A stretch of DNA of 64,000 nt from an uncultured Lachnospiraceae bacterium (GTDB lineage Bacteria; Bacillota; Clostridia; Lachnospirales; Lachnospiraceae): positions 1 through 64,000 of the forward strand of contig CAMNOU010000004.1 in the NCBI GenBank assembly GCA_946546945.1. The letters are read 5' to 3'. Below, in pieces: positions 58,401 through 64,000 of this stretch (positions are counted from its first letter, which is position 1; each line of letters starts with the position of its first letter). Both the position numbers and the translations under genes were made by a program. The notes beneath the pieces are model-generated. The model was not told the DNA's origin and did no database searches. It saw only the letters and a program-made list of their open reading frames with translations.

Positions 58401-60838
58401 GACGTTGTATCAATCTTGACCGAATAAATCTTAGTTCCGGAGGCCTTTGCGGTTTTTGCATTGTTAATGGCATCCGCATAATCATCAATATCAAAATCCG
58501 AAATAACTGCCATGGCCTTACCATTTGAAGTATTTGTCCATCCGGAACCATTCAAAAGTGTTGTTGCCGCAGCAATTCCTGTTGCCATTTTTGTTCCGGC
58601 ATTTTCAACACCGCTGAAGCTCAACCCGGAAATCGTACTGGGACTGTAGACCCGGCTCATGCTTGCCGATTCATTGAATGTCACAACACCAACCTGTGAG
58701 CTTGCAGGCAGGCTTTTCACCAATGACTGAATTGCACTGTTTAATGCAGATTCTTTTCCAACGATAGATCCCGAAGTGTCAATAACTATAACGAGGTTCG
58801 TGCCTCCCTGACCCTGAGTCCCGGGTGTGGTTGTAGTGCTCTCCAGATCATCTGCAGTTACATTCAACGAGATCATATACTGATCCGAAACCGCATTCTC
58901 AGGAGAAATTGATTTTACATATGTCGGATTTCCCGGTGTTGTTTCTGTTGTTGATCCGGAGCCGGTTCCTGTTCCGCCGGCACCGGAATTCACGGTTACC
59001 GTAAACGTCACAGAGTCAGGTGCGGAATAACCGCTATTAGCAGTTCCGCTTACTGTAATAACAGCTGTTCCTGCGGAAACACCTGTTACAGAAATGGCAT
59101 TGCCGCTGATGGCCGCTGCAGCCACATCTGTATTGCTGGAAGTTACTGTAAGTCCTGTACAGCCGTCAGGTGTGGCAGTGACACTGCCTGTTCCCCCAAG
59201 TTCCAGAGTAATGGATGTCTTGTCAAGCGAAATCTCTGCCCTCTTTTCCTGGCCGGCATCAATCTTATAGAAATAAACACCACTGCCTGAGCTAAGATAA
59301 TTGGAGTTTATATATCTTGCATAACTGGAGGAAAAGGCTTTTCCACCACTTGGAGAGGACGCATTCAAATAATATCCGCCATTTCCTGAAGGAACATATA
59401 CCGTAGCCTCGTTCCCGCTAACTGTATAGAATGTAAGCGCCACCGGTGAACTTGAGAAAAAGCTTCCGGAACTATAGTTGCTGCTTGGCAGATTTAAATA
59501 CTTTCCACTTGCTGCATTATAGAAGGAGTTATTTGAAGAATTCCATGTCCATACAGCTGCAGCGTCATTAACAGTTGCGGTGTCTCCATCGATAGTTACA
59601 TCTAATCCTGCAAATCCGTATCCGCTTCCACTGCTTCCTTCAGTGCTGTTTCCAAGTGCATAATAATCATAATAGCTTCTATACTGATCTGCGATAATAT
59701 AATCTCCATCTGTAAGCTCAGAAACAATGGTACCGGTATAGGTACCGCTCGATGATCCGCTTCCGGAACCGGAACCGCTGTCCGGCGCGGCTGCTACTGT
59801 AAACGTACCGCTAGCCGTACCTGTGCCGGACACAATTCCTATACTGTGGGATCCTGTTCCCAATGTCTCCAGATAAGAGCTATCCAAAGTAACAATGGTA
59901 GAACCACTTTTAGCTGTATATTTTCCTGTCGGTACTGTAGAACCATCTACGGTTACCTGATTTGAAAAAATACTAAAGTCAGCATCAGAACGGAATGTAA
60001 GTCCGGTTGTACTTCCCTTTGTCCAGGTTGCGCCATCCCCTTCAATAATCCTGGGCGCAGCTTCAGTACTCGTAGATTTTGCCAAAGCATCTCTCAATGC
60101 TGTATTGACTGCAGTGGAGTACTGTGTTGCACCGGAAACTGCATCTATTTCATCTGCAGTCTTTCCAATGTAATTTTCCGCATTTTTGCTAATGACCGAA
60201 TCCCAGCTTCCGACACATGAACTGCCGTCCGCAGCAAGACTGACAACCTTGCCCTCCGCATCCAGTCCAACATTCAGTACCAGTTTGCTTCCTTCCGAAT
60301 CTATTACAGAAGCAGTTCCCGTAACTGTCTGAACGGATTCGTCCGTATTTTCATGAGAGGATGCTCTTTCAGGTGCCTTATTTAAAGCCGCTTTAACAGC
60401 GTCTGCCAGATCAGATGTATAATACTTTTCCGCAGTACTGTAGGACCCACTGCTTGTGGAAGTTGAAACTGTTGCACTGGAAACTGTATCAACGCCACCA
60501 ACTTGTGCTACAGAAGCCTCTTTTCCCACATAACTATAATAAACCTCTGATGTAATTAGTTTTGACATCTTATCATCGCTGGCATTTGTAATCCAAAGAC
60601 CGGCAATTTCTCCATCCATAACCGCAACATTGAGCGTTCCGGAGTACGACTTCTTTAATTTGCCTTCCTTGTACTTATAAGCATGTACCGTACTCGAATA
60701 CACCCCATCCGCCGCGACCTGATTCCCGGTCACCGCAAAGGCATTCACCCCGCTGAGCGAAACGATCATGACCAGTGCCAGAATCAGACTGATCACCTTA
60801 GCGGAGATTTTCCCCAGGAATCGTTTTTTCCTTTTCAT
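55403..60838 (-). CDS. Giant LPSTG-anchored adhesin with FMN_bind-like, VWA, InlB-like and SpaA-like domains
   Basis: An 1811-residue surface protein. Order: signal peptide (1-35); FMN_bind-like module 1 (about 45-155, motif DTVSSAT at 117-123); module 2 (about 175-255, motif DAVSGAT at 232-238); beta domain (about 265-350); Gly/Ser linker; Tyr/Ser-rich beta domain (about 365-527); bacterial Ig-like domain (about 533-617); VWA with MIDAS DTSGS (687-691); InlB-like repeats (YDANAGDDAV, then REGYTFLGWAE); pilin-type domains with YTLTETKAPSGYN; LPSTG at 1775-1779, span and RRRMSEDR. ATG 60838 follows AAGGAAG. It is likely a pilus-tip-like adhesin. Covalent flavin on an anchored adhesin is predicted from the motifs but unproven. 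Confidence 0.88.
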   Translation of the reverse strand: MKRKKRFLGKISAKVISLILALVMIVSLSGVNAFAVTGNQVAADGVYSSTVHAYKYKEGKLKKSYSGTLNVAVMDGEIAGLWITNASDDKMSKLITSEVYYSYVGKEASVAQVGGVDTVSSATVSTSTSSGSYSTAEKYYTSDLADAVKAALNKAPERASSHENTDESVQTVTGTASVIDSEGSKLVLNVGLDAEGKVVSLAADGSSCVGSWDSVISKNAENYIGKTADEIDAVSGATQYSTAVNTALRDALAKSTSTEAAPRIIEGDGATWTKGSTTGLTFRSDADFSIFSNQVTVDGSTVPTGKYTAKSGSTIVTLDSSYLETLGTGSHSIGIVSGTGTASGTFTVAAAPDSGSGSGSGSSSGTYTGTIVSELTDGDYIIADQYRSYYDYYALGNSTEGSSGSGYGFAGLDVTIDGDTATVNDAAAVWTWNSSNNSFYNAASGKYLNLPSSNYSSGSFFSSSPVALTFYTVSGNEATVYVPSGNGGYYLNASSPSGGKAFSSSYARYINSNYLSSGSGVYFYKIDAGQEKRAEISLDKTSITLELGGTGSVTATPDGCTGLTVTSSNTDVAAAAISGNAISVTGVSAGTAVITVSGTANSGYSAPDSVTFTVTVNSGAGGTGTGSGSTTETTPGNPTYVKSISPENAVSDQYMISLNVTADDLESTTTTPGTQGQGGTNLVIVIDTSGSIVGKESALNSAIQSLVKSLPASSQVGVVTFNESASMSRVYSPSTISGLSFSGVENAGTKMATGIAAATTLLNGSGWTNTSNGKAMAVISDFDIDDYADAINNAKTAKASGTKIYSVKIDTTSVGAANQTELTTDKREASIQPLTRYVSSQYPSASAVNNSMFGMFNQATVTPGTADNGATYVYGAGGGNWSEIFQEIKETQGMTETSTVPMKNVVITDTLSPYVELSGTGSNYGVSLDTSDNKVSLGSVNTSKDSDGNTVVSATLNGELTDGTIYTVKIPVKPTAKAQEEANASPDAAKSFISNVEARMAYEYDEENKGEVTYAEIPKILVAKQVTLTYDANAGDDAVENMPDPLKSAATTVETSGEKAGYATFDITTAEPSREGYTFLGWAETADAKEAAYTKEAGKNSIDIDEDTTLYAVWEKKLKVTYSVTGDAPARFKPEIPAEASYAKGAEVTVADALTTTEKEKDGVRGIWAFSGWSTQDATVADGKFTMPDKAVVLTGEWTFTPDKYTVTFVDEDGTTVLQAAKRYAFGETPSYDGAEPTKAATEEYTYTFDGWEVKSVTDQPVGTRLKAVFANQEKGIVPVAGNTIYQATYKATPITKPEEDTTYKVTTEQKNHEYEIYQIFTGDLAEVDGKDILTNLVWGQNGTGEKDAAVDQKIIDALTAVTDEELNRTKLDVIEAYVKVNDNKDETKRSEPFKTVKTEDGKPVSVEGLPAGYYLIRDKSGTQTGKDDSYTTYITIVVKDYTIKPKSVKPTVDKQVSDNDGGDTTSSTNTTNISPSASASGYFESADHAINESFTFRLIATIPSDADIKDYSTYQLIFHDTMSAGVTYDGIESVTVDGKKVTDASKYKVEGVQNNEAGKTWTLTMNDVKTAAEGVDLTDGAVVEVIYKAHLNKDAFTFDASTAADGTDQVNKNSVYLEYSNNPNTDHSGDLGKTKEDHVWVFTYKVNNTKYADEAASGKELGGAKFSIKSGDTVLKLIDNKDGTYTVADQAATEGVVTEMTSADGTGKFDVIGLDAGTYTLTETKAPSGYNTAADQTITITAAHKETDGTDKAALDLGQSTTTIQVVDNSGAVLPSTGGMGTRLFYFIGGILVAGAGVVLVTRRRMSEDR

Positions 60839-60893
60839 GTTACAATCTTCCTTTTTCACACTTCTCTTTCCTTTCCGTATTTTTTGATTAGTT

Positions 60894-60931
60894 CTAACAA
60901 ATAATGGGGACGCTTTTCTAATATTTGTTAG
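60894..60931. promoter_or_regulatory. Inverted repeat upstream of the adhesin gene
   Basis: CTAACAAATA (60894-60903) and TATTTGTTAG (60922-60931) are perfect inverted copies, 18 bp apart, 56-93 bp upstream of the adhesin ATG. They may form an operator or a 5' UTR hairpin. The 440-bp divergent region (60839-61278) contains no gene; a TATGATAAAAT stretch near 60960 (minus strand) could be the adhesin -10. Confidence 0.5.
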
Positions 60932-61085
60932 CAACATCTAATCTATTGGTCAGATTTTATCATATCATCTGTCTTTTTTCTTCACTTTCAGGAAATTATT
61001 CTTTGATGACAAATTATTTTGCCGGAATGGAAAAGTTTGAGAAGTGATGGATTTCAATCCATTCTTTTTATATGCTCAATTCATA

Positions 61086-61114
61086 AATAAATTTGCCGTA
61101 TGAATAAATTTGCC
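61086..61114. promoter_or_regulatory. Tandem 12-bp repeat AATAAATTTGCC
   Basis: Two identical copies start at 61086 and 61103, 17 bp apart. They lie 15-43 bp upstream of the araC-type promoter's -35. Tandem half-sites are typical of AraC-family binding, so autoregulation or control of the divergent adhesin is plausible. Confidence 0.55.
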
Positions 61115-61128
61115 TGCGGGCAACATTA

Positions 61129-61157
61129 TTGATTTATCCGTCTCAATATGGTATATT
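61129..61157 (+). promoter_or_regulatory. Promoter for the AraC-family regulator gene
   Basis: TTGATT (61129-61134), 17 bp, TATATT (61152-61157). The 5' UTR would be about 115 nt. Confidence 0.6.
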
Positions 61158-61278
61158 ACGTTTGTTGGACATTAGTATTTTCTAATTTCTTATAGCACCG
61201 TCTAACTTCGTTATCGTTCGATACACTTTTGTTATCTGAATGATATAAAAATAATAAAGCTTTCAAAGAGGAATTGGT

Positions 61279-62277
61279 ATGGGTCGCGAAATCAGCGTTA
61301 TTCTGAAAAAAATGAATGAGGTTTATCATTTAAGGGAAATAAATCCTGTAAATTCTTCTTTTTCCTGCGGAAAACTGTTTCAACTGGATGATCAGGGAGC
61401 CTACGGAAGGTGCTGGTTCTATGAATCTACGCCGTATACCGCTTTGCTGTATCTTGATGTCAGTTTTGATCAGGAGTTTGAATTTGTAACAAAGGTTCTG
61501 GACTGCGCCTATATCAGCTTTTTTTCCCGTCTTTACAATGCAAAAAGCATCATGGATGGAGAAGAATTCACCATGGAGAAAAATACACTGTATACAAATC
61601 TGTTTCCGTTTGAACGTAAATATACTCGTTTTGCTTCCGGCAGCAGTCTGCAGGGAATCCTGCTTTTGTTCATTCCGGAACATTTCCAGGAGCAGCTTGC
61701 GCAGTATACCGGAACAACGATCCATTTGAATCAGCTGAAAACACACTGCGGCATGGGGCACATGTCCGTTGCCTCCGTCCCGCTCATCATCCGTCAGATT
61801 CTCGGATGCCGCATTCAGGATTCTGAACATCTGGCAAGAATCTATTTTGACAGCAAAATCCGGGAGCTTCTGGCTCTCTTTCTGGATGCCCTCAGCTCCC
61901 CTCAGCAGGAATCTGATGCCGCATCTTTCACAGATCCGGAAAGCAGACAGATTAAGGATGATGATCTGCATCAGATCATCATCCTGGTCCGATATCTGAA
62001 AGAGCATCCCGGAGAAGAAACAAACCTGAACAGTCTGACCTCCATTGCACACATGAGCATCCGCAAGATGACCACGGTATTTAAGACAGTTACGGGAATG
62101 ACGATCCGCGAATACCGCAATCACATTCGCATGGATCTTGCGAAAAAAATGCTAACAGATCAGAATAATACAGTTTCCGATATTGCTGAGTATCTGGGAT
62201 TTGCAAGCACCAGCAGCTTTACCAGCTTCTTTAAGCGTCAGACCGGGCTGTCTCCGAGGCAGTACCGGACAAATTGA
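61279..62277 (+). CDS. AraC-family transcriptional regulator
   Basis: A 332-residue regulator. Residues 1-215 form a sensor region without a recognised domain (FPFERKYTRFASGSSLQGIL is a conserved-looking core). Residues 230-332 form the double helix-turn-helix: NLNSLTSIAHMSIRKMTTVF and TVSDIAEYLGFASTSSFTSF, ending in the family signature FKRQTGLSPRQYR. ATG with AGAGGAATTGGT. The layout (N-terminal 200 residues, then MSIRKM) resembles regulators of the PchR/siderophore type, but that is weak. It is divergent from the adhesin gene and probably controls it (inference). Confidence 0.88.
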   Translation: MGREISVILKKMNEVYHLREINPVNSSFSCGKLFQLDDQGAYGRCWFYESTPYTALLYLDVSFDQEFEFVTKVLDCAYISFFSRLYNAKSIMDGEEFTMEKNTLYTNLFPFERKYTRFASGSSLQGILLLFIPEHFQEQLAQYTGTTIHLNQLKTHCGMGHMSVASVPLIIRQILGCRIQDSEHLARIYFDSKIRELLALFLDALSSPQQESDAASFTDPESRQIKDDDLHQIIILVRYLKEHPGEETNLNSLTSIAHMSIRKMTTVFKTVTGMTIREYRNHIRMDLAKKMLTDQNNTVSDIAEYLGFASTSSFTSFFKRQTGLSPRQYRTN

Positions 62278-62316
62278 AAAAGGACAGGAAAGCATTCCGC
62301 TCTCCTGTCCTTTTTT
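62277..62316. terminator. Bidirectional terminator
   Basis: AGGACAGGA aagcattccgctc TCCTGTCCT with A and T runs on both sides. It lies between the convergent AraC-type and glutamine synthetase genes. Confidence 0.85.
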
Positions 62317-62324
62317 ATTCACTC

Positions 62325-64000
62325 TTACACTTCAAAGATGAGATCCCCGTAGGATGGCATGGGCCACATGGATTTGTCGACCATGATCTCCAGTTTGTCG
62401 ATGGGCGCGCGCAGTGCCGTCATGGCAGCTGTGACGTTCTCGCTGTAATATTCTGCCTGTTCTTTTCCTGCATTCATGGCAAGTCCGGCATCTGTGGCTG
62501 TCTCCAAGGCCTGAAGGGCTTTTCTTGCCTGTGAAAGGAGGGAGGAGCTTTCTGTCAGAAGCTCGGTCTGTACGCTGATATCGCAGCCGCATGCGGCTTT
62601 GACGGCGTTGATGGAGTTTGCAAGCGAGGTCACATATTTGATGACGGACGGGATCAGTGTTTTGTGCGTAATGTTGATCATCGCTCTGGCCTCGATGTTA
62701 ACCGCTTTTGCATAGATCTCATAAAGAATCTCTGCACGGGACTGCAGTTCGCTCTCATTGAATACATTGAATTTTCCAAAGAGCTCGACTGCTTTTGGTG
62801 TGGTCAGTGCCGGAATGGCTTCTACCATGGTCCGGATATTCGGCAGTCCTCTTCTTCCTGCTTCTTTCACCCACTCATTCGAGTAACCGTCTCCGTTGAA
62901 AATAATGCGCTGATGCTCCTTTGCAAGTTTTCGCAGATACGCGCTCAGGGCCATATCAAAATCATCCGCCTGTTCCAGTTCATCGCAGGCTTCTTTGAAA
63001 GCTTCCGCGACGATGGTATTCAGGATGACATTGGGCATGGAGATGGAGTCCTGCGCTCCGACCATACGGAACTCAAACTTATTGCCGGTGAAGGCAAAGG
63101 GTGAAGTCCGGTTGCGGTCGGTGGCATCCCGCATGAAATCAGGCAGGGAATCAACACCGGTCTTCAGCATCTCTCCTTTGGGCGTGTGCGTCGCTACGCC
63201 ATTCTCGATCAGCTGCTCTATGATACTTTCGAGCTGTGTCCCCAGGAACATGGAAACGATGGCGGGCGGCGCTTCATCGGCACCGAGCCTGTGATCATTG
63301 CCCACATCAGCCGCAGATACACGCAGCAGATCCGCATGGCGGTCTACCGCTTTCATGATACAGGTCAGCACCAGCTGGAACTGCTTATTGTCATGCGGAT
63401 GTTTGCCCGGATCCAGCAGATTGATGCCGTCATCCGTGGTCAGAGACCAGTTGTCATGCTTACCGGAACCGTTCACGCCGTCGAAGGGTTTCTCATGAAG
63501 CAGGCACTGCAGGCCATGTTCGTTGGCCGTCTTTTTCAGGATCTCCATCACCAGATGATTGTGATCGGTAGCCATGTTGCAGGTCTCAAAGATCGGGGCA
63601 AGCTCATGCTGTGCCGGGGCCACCTCATTGTGCTGTGTCTTGGCCGGAACTCCCAGCTTCCACAGTTCTGTATTGACATCTTTCATAAAGGCCGCAATAC
63701 GGGGACGGATGCTTCCGAAGTAATGGTCATTCATCTCCTGCCCTTTGGCCGGCATGGAGCCGAACAGGGTACGGCCGGTATAAATCAGATCTTTCCTTTT
63801 CAGATATTTCTCCTTGTCGATCAGGAAATATTCCTGTTCGGCACCGACAGAAGGAGTCACTTTTCGGGATGTCGTGTTCCCGAACAGGCGAATCAGGCGC
63901 AGAGACTGCTCGTTGATGGCCTGCATGGAACGGAGCAGAGGTGTTTTCTGATCCAGAGCTTCTCCGGTATAGGAGCAAAATGCGGTAGGGATGCACAGTG
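62325..64000 (-). CDS. glnN: Glutamine synthetase type III, partial (5' end outside window)
   Basis: The frame is open to the right edge, giving 558 codons of a protein usually about 700 residues long. Near the edge it reads [20 protein letters not shown], a GSIII segment. Then [16 protein letters not shown] carries metal-ligand Glu residues, [19 protein letters not shown] is the class signature, [19 protein letters not shown] binds ATP and ammonium, and [20 protein letters not shown] follows. The enzyme makes glutamine from glutamate, ammonia and ATP as a dodecamer. The N-terminal ~140 residues and promoter are not visible. Confidence 0.95.
   Translation of the reverse strand, partial: LCIPTAFCSYTGEALDQKTPLLRSMQAINEQSLRLIRLFGNTTSRKVTPSVGAEQEYFLIDKEKYLKRKDLIYTGRTLFGSMPAKGQEMNDHYFGSIRPRIAAFMKDVNTELWKLGVPAKTQHNEVAPAQHELAPIFETCNMATDHNHLVMEILKKTANEHGLQCLLHEKPFDGVNGSGKHDNWSLTTDDGINLLDPGKHPHDNKQFQLVLTCIMKAVDRHADLLRVSAADVGNDHRLGADEAPPAIVSMFLGTQLESIIEQLIENGVATHTPKGEMLKTGVDSLPDFMRDATDRNRTSPFAFTGNKFEFRMVGAQDSISMPNVILNTIVAEAFKEACDELEQADDFDMALSAYLRKLAKEHQRIIFNGDGYSNEWVKEAGRRGLPNIRTMVEAIPALTTPKAVELFGKFNVFNESELQSRAEILYEIYAKAVNIEARAMINITHKTLIPSVIKYVTSLANSINAVKAACGCDISVQTELLTESSSLLSQARKALQALETATDAGLAMNAGKEQAEYYSENVTAAMTALRAPIDKLEIMVDKSMWPMPSYGDLIFEV

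Overview
The window looks like a chromosomal segment of a strictly anaerobic, spore-forming Clostridia, most probably a gut Lachnospiraceae. The evidence is a monomeric [FeFe]-hydrogenase, a ferredoxin-type Old-Yellow-Enzyme oxidoreductase, ThlA-type thiolase, class III fructose-1,6-bisphosphatase, type III glutamine synthetase, a Csp-like subtilase, a SpoIID-fold protein, strong AGGAGG ribosome sites and sigma-A promoters of TTGACA/TATAAT type. No prophage, IS element, rRNA or CRISPR array was seen. About three quarters of the genes lie on the minus strand.

Layout. 0.1-4.9 kb: a minus-strand cluster of [FeFe]-hydrogenase, flavin/Fe-S oxidoreductase and two small accessory genes. 5-16.6 kb: metallo-hydrolase, an XRE-Uma2 fusion with a palindrome over its own promoter, thiolase, asnA, fbp, the molybdate transporter modABC with a perfect-consensus promoter embedded in repeats, a mobA-mobB fusion and a helix-turn-helix/periplasmic-binding-fold regulator. 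Together the last five form a molybdenum uptake and cofactor unit. 16.7-26.5 kb: a GntR regulator, LarC with a histidine-rich insertion, a subtilase, an ECF sigma / beta-propeller / RsiV-like lipoprotein cluster and a SpoIID-like protein. 26.6-43.3 kb: ilvE, ilvN, ilvB, an AEC transporter, folA, thyA, esterases, tRNA-Gly and tRNA-Gln, a DUF4250 gene, folB-folK, tcdA, gshA, AbiH and deoD.

43.4-48.1 kb carries a three-gene operon: a VWA/metallopeptidase-like protein, a MoxR-type AAA ATPase and a leucine-rich-repeat protein that overlaps the ATPase gene. This is a candidate for an incompletely described MoxR-VWA system, and AbiH lies close by. 48.3-53.7 kb is a surface-fibre operon with class C sortase, SipW-type signal peptidase, a pilin-like protein and TasA/camelysin-like proteins. 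Its distal end looks decayed: one gene is split by an in-frame TAA and the last has lost its signal-peptide region. Next comes an AAA-ATPase/PD-(D/E)XK gene (53.9-55.2 kb) that has lost its nuclease domain and keeps the family's C-terminal signature just beyond its stop, in another frame.

55.4-60.8 kb encodes an 1811-residue LPSTG-anchored adhesin with VWA, InlB-like and SpaA-like domains. Unexpectedly, it also has two N-terminal FMN_bind-like modules with flavinylation-type motifs. It faces a divergent AraC-family regulator across a 440-bp control region with direct and inverted repeats. The right edge is a partial type III glutamine synthetase gene.

The candidates most worth follow-up are the FMN_bind/VWA sortase-anchored adhesin, the VWA-MoxR-LRR operon, the repeats around the mod promoter, and the coding lesions at 48.3-55.2 kb. 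All family assignments come from reading motifs; no database search was run.
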